64,000 bases of DNA from NCBI RefSeq assembly GCF_034522235.1, contig NZ_JAXHLN010000003.1, forward strand, positions 806,001 to 870,000, read 5' to 3'. This DNA comes from Thiohalophilus sp. (GTDB lineage: Bacteria; Pseudomonadota; Gammaproteobacteria; UBA6429; Thiohalophilaceae). Shown here one piece after another: positions 1 through 8,805 of this stretch. The position numbers and the translations under genes were made by a program. The notes beneath the pieces were generated by a model that saw only the letters and a list, made by a program, of their open reading frames with translations, ran no database searches and was not told the origin of the DNA. The number at the start of each line of letters is the position of its first letter. Position 1 is the stretch's first letter.

Positions 1-25
1 GGAGAATAGCACGGATGCCCCCGAG

Positions 26-2242
26 ATGGCTGCAGCAGGCTTGCCGGTTGTGCATCTATCACATACAGTTAGTGCTGGAAACCAGGACCTTACGGCGATA
101 GTGGTGTTAAATCTGAAGCCCCGTTTTATTCTGTCCGAACAGCTGGTGTGGCCGGGTTCGCTCAAAAGCGCGGTGATCATCCTCGCGTTCGGCTTCGCCT
201 ATTTTCTGCTGGGCGAAGCAGGGCTGGGTATCGATTCGGGTTACGACGGCGTTACCCCGTTCTGGCCGGCTTCCGGACTGGCCCTGCTGGTCTTCATCCT
301 GTATGGGCCCCGCTACTGGCCCGGAATATTTATCGGTATCGGGTTGCTGGCCTATCGTCATGAAATGCCGCTGGTCGTGGCTTTTCTGGCGGCCTGCGGT
401 CATGTCCTGGAAGCCCTGGTCGGGTGGTATCTTGTGAAGCGGTTTCGGGTGAAACTGGGTTTTCGCCGGGTCACCGATGTGCTTCACTTCGCCGTGATCG
501 CCTTCAGCGCGCCGCTGGTTTCGAGTCTGTTCGGCGGTATCGCCATGGTGATTTCCAATCTGATCGATTGGTCGGATTTTGGGCTTATCTGGAGTATGTG
601 GTGGCTGGGTGACGGGACTGGTATTTTATTGCTGGTTCCATTCATTATGGTCTGGCGGAACCTGTTCTATTATCGCGGCGGTCCCGAGGACAGCGCGCTG
701 GATCCGGATATCGGCGAGGATTGTCAGTATATTATCAAGTCCAATCGGATCGGCCAGCTTTCGACCTATTTGCTATTGCTTGCACTGGCGGCGCTATACA
801 GTTTTTCCGGTGCTGAAATGCATACAACCGGCAGATTGGGACTGTTTTATCTGATTTTGCCCCTGACCGTGTTCATCGCCATCAGTTTTGAGCAATTCGG
901 TGCCACGCTGGCATCGATTCTGGTCAGCGTCATCCTGCTGTTTTCCTATCATCCGGACTGGGGCCCCTACCTGGGGTCGAAAGACGTGCTCAATCTTTTG
1001 ATTGTGGTGATCTTTATCTGTATTACCGCAATCACGGCGATGGTTGTGGCCGCCCTGTTTACCGAACGGCGCCAGTCGGAAAAAGCCTTGCGCAAATCCC
1101 ACAAGCGGCTCCAGGAAAGTGAGCTGCGCTTGCGACAATTGTCCGAGAATATTAACGAGGTGTTCTGGCTGGCTGACGTAAATGATAATCATGTGATTTA
1201 TATCAGTCCCTCCTGCCGGGATACCTGGGGAAGGGAGCCCGAAACATTCTACGAGAATCCGGGAGAGTGGGAAGCCTCGCTGCATCCGGAGGATAAAAAG
1301 CGGGTGTTTGATGAGTTTGAAAACTTCAAACGCAACGGCCGATTTGAACTGAAATACCGAATTATTCGTCCGGATGGCGATGTGCGCTGGGTGCGTGACA
1401 AGGGTTTCCCGGTCTATGATGAAACCGGTCGCATCTATCGTCTGGCCGGTATTGCCGAGGATATTACCGAGAAGAAACTGGCTGACGAACAGAAAATTCA
1501 ACAGGAAGAAGAGCGTACCAGATTGTCGCGCTATATTTCTGTCGGTGAGCTGGGGACCAGTCTGGCGCACGAAATCAATCAGCCGCTGACCTCGATTATG
1601 TGTTATGCCAAAGGCGGGTTGAACCGTTCAAGAGAGGGCAGGCTCAGTGAGACAGATGTGCAGGATGTCTTCGGGCGTCTGAGCGACGAGGCGGAACGCG
1701 CCGGTCGTATTATTAACAAGTTGCGTGACTTTGTGAATCGCAAGGACATCAAGTTTTCCTCGGTGGATATCAATGAAGTGTTGCAGGATTCATTACGGCT
1801 GGTGGAAAACAAGATAAAAACCAATAACGTTCAGGTCGTTTATGTGCTTGGCAAGTCCCTGCCCCTGATTCTGGTCGACTCGGTACTGACACAACAGGTG
1901 ATATTGAATCTGGTGATCAATGCAATCGAGTCGATGCAGGAGGTCAAGATTGATCGCATCCTGACGATCATGACGGAGCAGCAGGGCGACTATATTAAAG
2001 TCTCGTTTCGCGATACCGGCGCCGGTGTGCCGCCGGAGCTGCGGGAAGAGATTTTTACCCCCCTCGTTACCACGAAAAAACAGGGGATAGGGCTCGGACT
2101 GTCCATCGCCAGCAGTATCATAGAAAACATGGGCGGTGAACTGCGCGCCTATCCGGGGGGCGGGCCGGGTTACGTGTTTGAGTTCTCCCTGCCCATCAAG
2201 CAGAAACATGTCAGGAGTAACGATGCGTTATCGAATTGGTAG
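26..2242 (+). CDS. MASE1-PAS sensor histidine kinase
   Basis: Membrane sensor kinase of a two-component system. Roughly residues 45-340 are a run of about eight hydrophobic segments of MASE1 type. A PAS/PAC domain follows near 370-480, then a short charged linker and the kinase core. The H-box reads SLAHEINQPL with phospho-acceptor His near 515; the N-box NLVINAIESM, DTGAGVP and GIGLGLS follow. The HEINQPL form is seen in FixL/DctB-like kinases. No response regulator lies downstream, so the partner is upstream or elsewhere. The frame is open to the left edge, so the true start may lie before the window or further inside. The signal sensed is unknown. Confidence 0.85.
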   Translation: MAAAGLPVVHLSHTVSAGNQDLTAIVVLNLKPRFILSEQLVWPGSLKSAVIILAFGFAYFLLGEAGLGIDSGYDGVTPFWPASGLALLVFILYGPRYWPGIFIGIGLLAYRHEMPLVVAFLAACGHVLEALVGWYLVKRFRVKLGFRRVTDVLHFAVIAFSAPLVSSLFGGIAMVISNLIDWSDFGLIWSMWWLGDGTGILLLVPFIMVWRNLFYYRGGPEDSALDPDIGEDCQYIIKSNRIGQLSTYLLLLALAALYSFSGAEMHTTGRLGLFYLILPLTVFIAISFEQFGATLASILVSVILLFSYHPDWGPYLGSKDVLNLLIVVIFICITAITAMVVAALFTERRQSEKALRKSHKRLQESELRLRQLSENINEVFWLADVNDNHVIYISPSCRDTWGREPETFYENPGEWEASLHPEDKKRVFDEFENFKRNGRFELKYRIIRPDGDVRWVRDKGFPVYDETGRIYRLAGIAEDITEKKLADEQKIQQEEERTRLSRYISVGELGTSLAHEINQPLTSIMCYAKGGLNRSREGRLSETDVQDVFGRLSDEAERAGRIINKLRDFVNRKDIKFSSVDINEVLQDSLRLVENKIKTNNVQVVYVLGKSLPLILVDSVLTQQVILNLVINAIESMQEVKIDRILTIMTEQQGDYIKVSFRDTGAGVPPELREEIFTPLVTTKKQGIGLGLSIASSIIENMGGELRAYPGGGPGYVFEFSLPIKQKHVRSNDALSNW

Positions 2243-2426
2243 CGATCCCCGGCAAGCACAGGAGCAGGTGGACGGTATGATCGTCGGCTCCGCCATCTTC
2301 GGGCTGTTTACCGGGGTGGTCTTTGTGGCTGCCGGTATTCGGGCGCGTCAATTCTGGCTGGCTTTCTGGGGCGCCGGGCTGGTTCTGGCCAGCTGCGCCT
2401 ACCTGATCTACACCTTCTTCAAATAG
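2223..2426 (+). CDS. small two-helix membrane protein
   Basis: A 67-residue protein of unknown function. After a polar N-terminus (MRYRIGSD) it has two hydrophobic segments at about residues 20-40 and 43-64, so it should be an inner-membrane hairpin. ATG 2223 is preceded by AGGAG at 2213-2217, which decides this start over two upstream in-frame ATGs. It overlaps the last 20 bases of the kinase gene and ends 5 bases before the hydrolase gene, so the three are probably cotranscribed. I do not recognise the family. Confidence 0.6.
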   Translation: MRYRIGSDPRQAQEQVDGMIVGSAIFGLFTGVVFVAAGIRARQFWLAFWGAGLVLASCAYLIYTFFK

Positions 2427-2431
2427 CGTTT

Positions 2432-3058
2432 ATGTCTGACGTCGTTGTCCTGATTCACGGCATCTGGATGACCACGCTGGAGCTGCGCCCGCTCGCCTGG
2501 CGTCTGCGACGTTGCGGCTATAGCTGTCGTTATTTCTATTATCCCAGTCTGCGTCACCGTCCCGCGGACAATGCCCGCCGCCTGGCGGCTTACCTGCAGC
2601 AGCTTGATGTCCCCCGGGTTCATCTGGTGGCGCACAGCCTGGGGGGGATTGTCCTGTCGCATCTGTTCGAGCAGGGCGCGCCGGCGCGAGTCGGCCGTGT
2701 GGTGATGCTGGGGACACCCTTGCAGGGCAGCGTGGTGGCCCGGCATCTGTACCAGCGACGGCTTTCGCGGGTGTTGCTCGGGCGCGCCAGCGAGGCCGGG
2801 TTACTGGGCGATGCGCCTGTCTGGCGGGGTGAAACCGAGTCGGGCATGATCGCCGGAACCCGCTCTTTCGGTATCGGTCAGTTTCTGGCGCCGGGAAAAC
2901 TCGTCCCGCCGCACGACGGGACCGTGGCCGTGAGTGAAACCCGTTCCCCGGGGCTGCATCAGCACCGGACGGTTCACTGCAGTCACCTGAGCATGCTCGT
3001 CTCCCGCGAAGCGGCCGCACTGGTCTGCCGTTTCCTGCAGCAGGGCCGTTTTACATAA
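2432..3058 (+). CDS. alpha/beta hydrolase (lipase/esterase-like)
   Basis: A 208-residue alpha/beta-hydrolase-fold protein. It opens with VVVLIHGIW (oxyanion-hole HG motif). The nucleophile elbow is AHSLGG with Ser near residue 70, followed by HPLQ/GTPLQGS-type sequence common in triacylglycerol lipase-like and PGAP1-like hydrolases. The candidate acid (HDGTVAV, near 162) and His (CSHLSML, near 188) come late, in the expected order. There is no signal peptide, so it is likely cytoplasmic. The substrate cannot be told. It follows the small membrane protein closely. Confidence 0.75.
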   Translation: MSDVVVLIHGIWMTTLELRPLAWRLRRCGYSCRYFYYPSLRHRPADNARRLAAYLQQLDVPRVHLVAHSLGGIVLSHLFEQGAPARVGRVVMLGTPLQGSVVARHLYQRRLSRVLLGRASEAGLLGDAPVWRGETESGMIAGTRSFGIGQFLAPGKLVPPHDGTVAVSETRSPGLHQHRTVHCSHLSMLVSREAAALVCRFLQQGRFT

Positions 3059-3178
3059 ACCTCTTCCAGGGTGTTCGCAGCAGGCGAACGCTTGATATAC
3101 TGGATATCCGCGTCGGGATTCGGCGACTGGCCGCGTCGCCGTTCTCAAGGCAATCAATTCAACCAGGATCCGCCAATC

Positions 3179-3847
3179 ATGTCATTACCCAGACTCAAGT
3201 TAATCAGTTTTGCACTCTGTCCCTTTGTTCAGCGATCGATCATCACGTTGCTGGAAAAAGAGGTTCCCTATGAGATCGAATATATCGATCTGGATAATCC
3301 ACCGGCCTGGTTTCACGAGGTCTCGCCACTGGAGAAAGTGCCGGTTCTGCTGGTGGATGATGAGCCGTTGTTCGAATCCATGGCAATTTGCGAGTTTCTG
3401 GATGAGATTACGCCCGGCAGCCTGTATCCCGAGGATCCGTTTGCCCGGGCCAAAAACCGCGCCTGGATCGAGTTTGGTAATGAATTGCTGGGCGCGGTCT
3501 ATACCTACTCGATCACCGGTGAGGAGATGGGTTACAAACAGAACCTGATGACAGTCAGGGACCGGCTTGAAACCCTGGATGAGTTCTTCGCCGGCGGTCC
3601 TTATTTCAACGGCGAGGAGTTCTCGCTGGTCGATGCCGTCTATGCGCCGATCTTCCGTATGCTGCGTTGTCTGGAAGATATGCAGAAGCAGGATGTCTAT
3701 GAAGATGCGCCAGAGATTGCGCGCTGGGCAGAGACCCTGTTGCAAAGGCCGTCCGTGATCAATGCCGTACAGGCAAGTTATAACGACGATTATCGTGAGC
3801 GCATCCAGAGCAGCGGCTCGATATTTGCACAAAAAGCCGATATTTAA
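3179..3847 (+). CDS. glutathione S-transferase family protein
   Basis: A 222-residue protein with the thioredoxin-like GST N-terminal domain (KLISFALCPFVQRS, a CPF motif resembling Omega-class and SspA-like proteins). The glutathione-binding segment has KVPVLLVDD (cis-Pro) and ES at about residue 64. An all-helical C-terminal domain completes it. The start at ATG 3179 is chosen because the family N-terminus begins just there; an upstream in-frame ATG at 3071 would add 36 unrelated residues. Likely a cytosolic glutathione-dependent transferase or reductase; substrate unknown. The next gene starts 18 bases later. Confidence 0.8.
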   Translation: MSLPRLKLISFALCPFVQRSIITLLEKEVPYEIEYIDLDNPPAWFHEVSPLEKVPVLLVDDEPLFESMAICEFLDEITPGSLYPEDPFARAKNRAWIEFGNELLGAVYTYSITGEEMGYKQNLMTVRDRLETLDEFFAGGPYFNGEEFSLVDAVYAPIFRMLRCLEDMQKQDVYEDAPEIARWAETLLQRPSVINAVQASYNDDYRERIQSSGSIFAQKADI

Positions 3848-3864
3848 TCCGATTCAGACCACAG

Positions 3865-5064
3865 ATGCGCATGGCGCCAGTGGAAATCGAACTCGGTTGG
3901 GACAGTCCTCATGCCCGCCACCGCGATCGCTATTACTTCGAGCATGTCGATCTGGCCAATGATCGTTTCCCGGCCGATCTGGGCTCGCAGCTGCAAGATC
4001 GGTCTGCCGGCGAAAGCGCACAGCTGGATATTCTGTTCGACGACTGGCAGGAGCAATACCAGCAAAATCTGATCAGGACCCTGCCCCGGGAACAGTTTCG
4101 ACGCCGGAGCAAGCACCCGCTGCCTCCGGTGATCCCCCGCACCGGCCGGTTTTATCCGCGTCGCTTTGTCAGCGAGGCGATCGAGATGGATAGGGATGCG
4201 AACTGGCCGTTGCGTTGCCTGCAGGCCGGCGAGCGGGAACTGCGCATCGATCTCAACCATCCGCTGGCAGGCCGGCATTTGAATGTGCAGGCGACTCTGT
4301 TGGGGGAAACACAGCCCGGCAGGGATCAGGGCGACACACCCGGGGATATCCTGGCGGCCTGTACCGGTAACGGTCCGGGCATGCAGGCCAGCCTGGCGGA
4401 TACCGATACCGATTTTTTCAGTGCAGAGGCCTTTCGGCGAATCGATGAAGCCGGGGATAGTGAATTCTATACCAGCCCCCGGCTGGTGCAGCATCTTGAC
4501 GCCACCTGTCGTGAACATATTCAGATGTTCTATGGTCGTTTCCTGCAGCCGGGTATGCGGGTGCTGGATCTGATGTCGAGCTGGGTCTCGCATCTGCCGG
4601 CGGAGCCGACGGATATTGATGTCCATGGACTGGGCCTGAATGCACAGGAATTACAGGCCAATCCCCGGATCAACGACTCTACATTGCAGGACCTGAACCA
4701 GGACAGCCGTTTACCGTTTGATGATGCCGCCTTCGATGCGGTGATCTGTACCGCCTCGATCGAATACCTGATTCAGCCCCTGGCAGTGGTTAAGGAGGTG
4801 TCGCGGATACTCAAGCCCGGCGCACCCTTTGTCATTACCTTCTCCGATCGCTGGTTTCCAACCAAGGCGATTCAATTGTGGAGCGAGCTGTATGCCTTCG
4901 AACGCATGCAGCTGGTACTCGATTACCTGCGCCTGGGCGGCCGGTTTGAACAACTGGCGTCCGAATCCCTGCGCGGTTGGCCCCGCCCGGCCGACGATCC
5001 CTATATTGAGCAGCTCGATGACGCCGATCCGCTGTTTGCCGTCTGGGGTACAAAAAAGTGCTGA
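3865..5064 (+). CDS. SlyD-like FKBP domain fused to class I methyltransferase
   Basis: A 399-residue two-domain protein. Residues 31-145 align by eye with SlyD-type prolyl isomerases: LGSQLQDRSAGES-LDILFDD matches the region around the SlyD insert, RTLPREQF matches the VPKDVF-type segment, and DLNHPLAG matches the DGNHxLAG signature. Residues 215-399 are a class I SAM methyltransferase fold, but motif I reads LDLMSSWVSHLP instead of the usual LDxGxGxG. Post-motif sequence FDAVICTASIEYL and the ILKPG loop are normal for methyltransferase type 11. No clear ribosome site precedes ATG 3865; ATG 3871 is possible. The substrate is unknown. The isomerase part may hold or fold a protein substrate. 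Confidence 0.75.
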   Translation: MRMAPVEIELGWDSPHARHRDRYYFEHVDLANDRFPADLGSQLQDRSAGESAQLDILFDDWQEQYQQNLIRTLPREQFRRRSKHPLPPVIPRTGRFYPRRFVSEAIEMDRDANWPLRCLQAGERELRIDLNHPLAGRHLNVQATLLGETQPGRDQGDTPGDILAACTGNGPGMQASLADTDTDFFSAEAFRRIDEAGDSEFYTSPRLVQHLDATCREHIQMFYGRFLQPGMRVLDLMSSWVSHLPAEPTDIDVHGLGLNAQELQANPRINDSTLQDLNQDSRLPFDDAAFDAVICTASIEYLIQPLAVVKEVSRILKPGAPFVITFSDRWFPTKAIQLWSELYAFERMQLVLDYLRLGGRFEQLASESLRGWPRPADDPYIEQLDDADPLFAVWGTKKC

Positions 5065-5091
5065 GTTCTGAAGGGAAAGTTGGCAGTCGGT

Positions 5092-5262
5092 AGCTGTAGG
5101 AGCGGCTGCGCCGCGATGGTGTCTGAAGAGAAAGTTGGCGGTTGCAGTTTGCAGTTTGCAGCTGTAGGAGCGGCTGCGCCGCGATGGTGTCTGAAGAGAA
5201 AGTTGGCAGTCGCAGTTTGCAGTCGGCAGCTGTAGGAGCGGCTACGCCGCGATGATGTCGTA
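5092..5262. repeat. 68-bp tandem repeat, about 2.5 units
   Basis: Units begin AGCTGTAGGAGCGGC at 5092, 5160 and 5228, exactly 68 bases apart. Each carries a small palindrome (AGCGGCTGCGCCGC) and a tail containing GAGAAAGTTGGC and GCAGTTTGCAG. The third unit is cut short. Copies differ by a few bases. It lies just after the SlyD-methyltransferase gene and before the heptamer tracts. Confidence 0.85.
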
Positions 5263-5305
5263 GCCCGGTAGGGTGCGTCCCACGCGAATAAAGTAGGCAG
5301 TCATC

Positions 5306-5638
5306 AGTTGGCAGTTGACAGCAAAATACCTGAATCAGAATTTTCTGCCATCTGCCATCTGCCATCTGCCATCTGCCATCTGCCATCTGCCAACTTCTAT
5401 TTGTGGGAGCGGGCTTCGACCGCGGCGGTGCCGGATTCGGCAGTCGCGCCCGTGGGGCGCTCCTACAGAATCACTATTCAGCCATAGGTCACATTGGCGA
5501 AGCCTATGTGACGATTCCCCCGGTCGATTGTCAGGTAGCGCTGCGCGCAACCTGGCCTACACAATTTTTGCCAACTGCCAACTGCCAACTGCCAACTGCC
5601 AACTGCCAACTGCCAACTGCCAACTGCCAACTGTCAAC
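5306..5638. repeat. composite palindrome/heptamer element, copy 1
   Basis: The gap 5065-5720 has no convincing gene. From 5306 it holds AGTTGGCAG, then six TGCCATC units and one TGCCAAC (5346-5394). A 66-bp palindrome-ended block follows (GTGGGAGCGG at 5403 to CGCTCCTAC near 5466), then a CAGGTAGCGC/GCAACCTG hairpin (5532-5554) and nine TGCCAAC units plus TGTCAAC (5569-5638). The same order recurs near 9.5 and 12 kb. The right arm runs directly into a PHO-box-like site. Confidence 0.8.
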
Positions 5639-5655
5639 TGTCTTTATTCTGTCAT
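5638..5655 (+). promoter_or_regulatory. candidate PHO box upstream of plcP-agt
   Basis: CTGTCTT-TATT-CTGTCAT: two 7-base half-sites separated by a 4-base AT-rich spacer, the geometry of the PhoB box consensus (CTGTCAT-N4-CTGTCAT). It lies 65 bases before the plcP start. A further CTGTCAA lies directly upstream, but in 7-base rather than 11-base phase, because it belongs to the heptamer tract. No good -10 element is obvious. Confidence 0.6.
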
Positions 5656-5720
5656 CGGCGTTTCGCGGCATTGTCACACTGACCCCCTAGGCTTGTTAAA
5701 AACCAGCCGAGGTCAGGATA

Positions 5721-6533
5721 ATGAATTCCGTCCACCAGCTCCGTCCCCTCCGGTACCGCAGTGTCTGGTTGTCCGATATCCATCTGGGTTATCGTGGCTG
5801 CAAGGCCGAGTATCTGATTGATTTTCTCGACTCTGTGCAGTGTGAGTATCTGTTTCTGGTCGGTGACATTTTCGACTTGTGGTATATGCGCCGTAAAGGA
5901 CTCTATTGGCCGCAAAGTCATAATGATGTCATGCGCAAGATACTGGGCAAGGCCAAACACGGCACCAGGGTGGTGTATATCCCCGGTAATCACGATGAAG
6001 ATTTCCGGGAGCTGGATGGAATGGTATTTGGTAACATTTCAATCCATAACCGCTACATCCATGAAACGGCGGACAACAAGCGCCTGCTGATACTGCACGG
6101 GGATGAATTCGATAATGCCATCCGCTGTAGCAAACTCGTCGGGTATCTGGGTGAGAAGTCCTATGATGTGCTGCTGTATACCAACCGCTGTCTGAATGCC
6201 TTTCGTCGTCGTCTGGGGTTCCCGTACTGGTCTATTTCCACGTTTCTTAAAAGCAACGTCAAAAACGCGGTTAATGTGATTCACGATTTCGAGCAGGCCG
6301 TCGCCAACGAGGCCCGGCGCGCCGGGGTGGATGGCCTGGTTTGCGGTCACATTCATCATGCCGAGATTCGCCAGATCGGTGAGGTGCTGTACTGTAATGA
6401 TGGCGACTGGGTGGAAAACTGTACGGCGATGGTCGAGCATCGGGACGGCATGCTGGAGATCCTGCACTGGTCCGATGTGGTCAGGCCCATCAAGCAACAT
6501 CCGGTCACGGATGCGGACAAGAAGATCGCATGA
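5721..6533 (+). CDS. plcP: PlcP-type metallophosphoesterase (phospholipase C for lipid remodelling)
   Basis: A 270-residue calcineurin-like phosphoesterase with SDIHLG (about 18-23), GDIFDLW, YIPGNHDE, HGDEFD and GHIHHAEI near 215, giving a complete two-metal site. General annotation would be UDP-2,3-diacylglucosamine diphosphatase-like. The fuller sequence (YRGCKAEYLIDFL, YWPQSHNDV, GDWVENCTA) instead resembles the PlcP enzymes that cleave phospholipids to diacylglycerol under phosphate limitation. Its stop overlaps the glycosyltransferase start by 4 bases, the known plcP-agt arrangement. A PHO-box-like site lies upstream. AGGtcAGGA precedes ATG 5721. An LpxH role remains the alternative. 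Confidence 0.75.
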   Translation: MNSVHQLRPLRYRSVWLSDIHLGYRGCKAEYLIDFLDSVQCEYLFLVGDIFDLWYMRRKGLYWPQSHNDVMRKILGKAKHGTRVVYIPGNHDEDFRELDGMVFGNISIHNRYIHETADNKRLLILHGDEFDNAIRCSKLVGYLGEKSYDVLLYTNRCLNAFRRRLGFPYWSISTFLKSNVKNAVNVIHDFEQAVANEARRAGVDGLVCGHIHHAEIRQIGEVLYCNDGDWVENCTAMVEHRDGMLEILHWSDVVRPIKQHPVTDADKKIA

Positions 6534-7570
6534 GAATTGTCATCGCGACTGACGCCTGGGCGCCACAAACCAATGGCGTGGTGACAACACTGAAAACGAC
6601 CCGGCGTATCCTGGAACAATCGGGTCATGAAGTGGCCATGATTACCCCCGAACCGTTCAAAACCGTGTCGTTGCCGACCTATCCGGATATCCGGCTGGCG
6701 CTGTTTCCCTATCGGCGGATCGCCGCCATGCTGGATGCGTATGCCCTGGAGGCGATCCATATCGCGACCGAAGGTCCGGTGGGGATGGCGGTGCGGCGTT
6801 ATTGCCGGCGGCGGAAACTCAAATTCACGACGTCCTATCATACCCAGTTTCCCGAGTATCTGCGCCTGCGCCTGCCGGTTCCCCTGCGTCTCAGCTATGC
6901 CTTTTTTAAATGGTTTCACGGTCCAGCCGAGCGTACCCTGGTGCCAACGCCGTCCATGCAGCAGCGTTTGCTGGAGCACGGTTTCACGCATGTCGAGGTG
7001 TGGGGACGGGGGGTGGACGTGAATCTGTTTCGACCCTATGGCAAGGATTACCTGCACGAGGCGCGGCCTGTTTTCGTCTATGTCGGCCGGGTGGCGGTGG
7101 AAAAGAATATCGAGGCCTTCCTGTCGCTGGATCTGCCGGGTACGCAATACGTCGTGGGCGATGGACCGGACAGGGCAATGCTGGAGGAAAAATACCCGCA
7201 AGTCGTCTTCACCGGCTTTCGTTATGGCGAGGAACTGGCGCGAACCATCGCCGCCAGTGACGTGTTTGTCTTCCCCAGCCTGACCGATACGTTCGGTCTG
7301 GTGATGCTGGAGGCGATGGCCTGCGGCGTACCGGTGGCCGCCTATCCGGTGACCGGACCGAAGGATGTGGTGATCGACGGAGTCACCGGTTGTCTGGACG
7401 AGGATCTTGGTCGGGCCGCGAAGCGGGCACTGGCGATCAACCCGGAAAATCCCCGCGATTACAGTTTATCCCATTCCTGGCATCAGGCCACGGATCAGTT
7501 TTATGCCAATCTGGCGCCCAATACCGGGGCGGAACCCGCGGTACAAAAAACGGCTTCGAGCCTGAAGTAA
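6530..7570 (+). CDS. agt: GT4 glycosyltransferase, Agt-like diacylglycerol glycosyltransferase
   Basis: A 346-residue GT-B fold glycosyltransferase of family 4. The N-terminus MRIVIATDAWAPQTNGVV and the C-terminal donor-site segment SLTDTFGLVMLEAMACGVPV are characteristic. No membrane span is seen, so it is probably peripheral. Translationally coupled (ATGA overlap) to plcP, it should act on the diacylglycerol that PlcP releases and make a glycolipid that replaces phospholipid. The sugar (glucose, galactose or glucuronate) cannot be read from sequence. It ends 20 bases from the convergent GT4 gene. Agt is inferred from context; the GT4 call is firm. Confidence 0.75.
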   Translation: MRIVIATDAWAPQTNGVVTTLKTTRRILEQSGHEVAMITPEPFKTVSLPTYPDIRLALFPYRRIAAMLDAYALEAIHIATEGPVGMAVRRYCRRRKLKFTTSYHTQFPEYLRLRLPVPLRLSYAFFKWFHGPAERTLVPTPSMQQRLLEHGFTHVEVWGRGVDVNLFRPYGKDYLHEARPVFVYVGRVAVEKNIEAFLSLDLPGTQYVVGDGPDRAMLEEKYPQVVFTGFRYGEELARTIAASDVFVFPSLTDTFGLVMLEAMACGVPVAAYPVTGPKDVVIDGVTGCLDEDLGRAAKRALAINPENPRDYSLSHSWHQATDQFYANLAPNTGAEPAVQKTASSLK

Positions 7571-7590
7571 TTTCTCTCACGCCGGTTTGT

Positions 7591-8793
7591 TCAGGTGGTC
7601 GAACGTTCGGTTTGCGCAGAATCGGCGGCTGATGTGGCAAAGGTGTCGATCGTGTGCCGATAGAGATCCGCCAGGGAGTGTGCCAGGGCACTGTGCGACC
7701 ATTCGTGCACATAGTCCTGACCTTCGCGGCTCATGCGCCGTTGCAGCTCGGGCAACGCCAGTACCTGTTGTACCGTGGCGGCAAACTGATCCACGTCCTC
7801 CTTGACGACCAGCGCGCCACGCTGGGGCAGGAGAATATCCCGCGTCCCCAGTTCAGCGGTCGAGACCACCGGTATGCCGCAGGCCATTGCCTCAAGCAGT
7901 ACCAGCCCCTGGGTTTCCGTGCGCGAAGAGAACACGAATACATTGCCGGCACGGTAACAGTCAACCAGCGTCGTGTTGCGATCCAGGTAGCCGACAAAGC
8001 GGATATTATCCCGGGTCCCCAGTTTGTCGCTCAGTTGTTTTAAATGCTCGAGCGCGGGCCCTTCCCCGGCAATCACGAGCAGGGTCTTTGGCAATTGTTG
8101 TAATACCCGGTGGTGTACGTGCAGCAGAAAGTCGATGTTTTTCTCGTGGCCGATGCGCCCGATATGCACCATCACCGGACGGTCCGGTTCGATATGATGG
8201 CGCTTGCGAAAGGCGTGTCCGTCACCGCGCGAGAAACGTTCGGGATCGATGCCCGTGGGCAGGATCCGGGTTGGGAGTTGAATGTGATAGTCGCGAATTA
8301 CCTTGAGCATGGCGCTGGAGGGGACGATCAACCCCTGCAGGTTATGGCACTGCCGGCGGGTTATAAAGCGGATCAGGGGACGAAATATCCGGCGGGGAAT
8401 CAACGGCACATAGTTGTGCATGTATTCCTCGAAATGGGTGTGATAGGTCTCGATACAGGGGATGCCCAGTCGGCGAGCCATGCGCTTACCACTGCGGTGG
8501 GCGGCAAACGGCGTCTGGATATGGATCAGATCGATCGGCTTTTCCCGATGCAGTCTGGCAATTTCCCGATCCACGGCGGTAACGGACATCAACCGGTCCT
8601 CGGGATCAAACGGTACCGGGCGCGCCTGGATACGCGAAATACCTGCCTGGGCGGGATCCTCAGCGCTGTAACGGGGGGCAATCAGCCGGATATCGTGTCC
8701 CAATGCCTGCAGGCTGTCACGAAAAGTCTGTATGGAAGTGGAGACGCCGTTGATGCGGGGAAAATACACATCGGAAACCATCACTATCCGCAT
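7591..8793 (-). CDS. second GT4 glycosyltransferase, probable glycolipid synthesis
   Basis: A 400-residue GT-B enzyme starting MRIVMVSDVYFPRINGVST, with SSRTETQGLVLLEAMACG near residue 295 as the nucleotide-sugar site. It resembles GDP-mannose-type and diacylglycerol glycosyltransferases. It follows the PAP2 gene by 12 bases on the same strand, so the two form an operon, and it converges on the Agt-like gene. With a PHO-box array ahead of the operon, I infer a role in making or extending non-phosphorus glycolipids. It is clearly distinct from its neighbour in length and sequence, so this is not a recent duplication. Confidence 0.75.
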   Translation of the reverse strand: MRIVMVSDVYFPRINGVSTSIQTFRDSLQALGHDIRLIAPRYSAEDPAQAGISRIQARPVPFDPEDRLMSVTAVDREIARLHREKPIDLIHIQTPFAAHRSGKRMARRLGIPCIETYHTHFEEYMHNYVPLIPRRIFRPLIRFITRRQCHNLQGLIVPSSAMLKVIRDYHIQLPTRILPTGIDPERFSRGDGHAFRKRHHIEPDRPVMVHIGRIGHEKNIDFLLHVHHRVLQQLPKTLLVIAGEGPALEHLKQLSDKLGTRDNIRFVGYLDRNTTLVDCYRAGNVFVFSSRTETQGLVLLEAMACGIPVVSTAELGTRDILLPQRGALVVKEDVDQFAATVQQVLALPELQRRMSREGQDYVHEWSHSALAHSLADLYRHTIDTFATSAADSAQTERSTT

Positions 8794-8805
8794 ACCACCG
8801 CCCGC

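Noticed and set aside
5346-5638. CRISPR-like appearance of regular short repeats
   Set aside because: Repeats are 7 bases with no spacers and no cas genes nearby; they are tandem heptamers.
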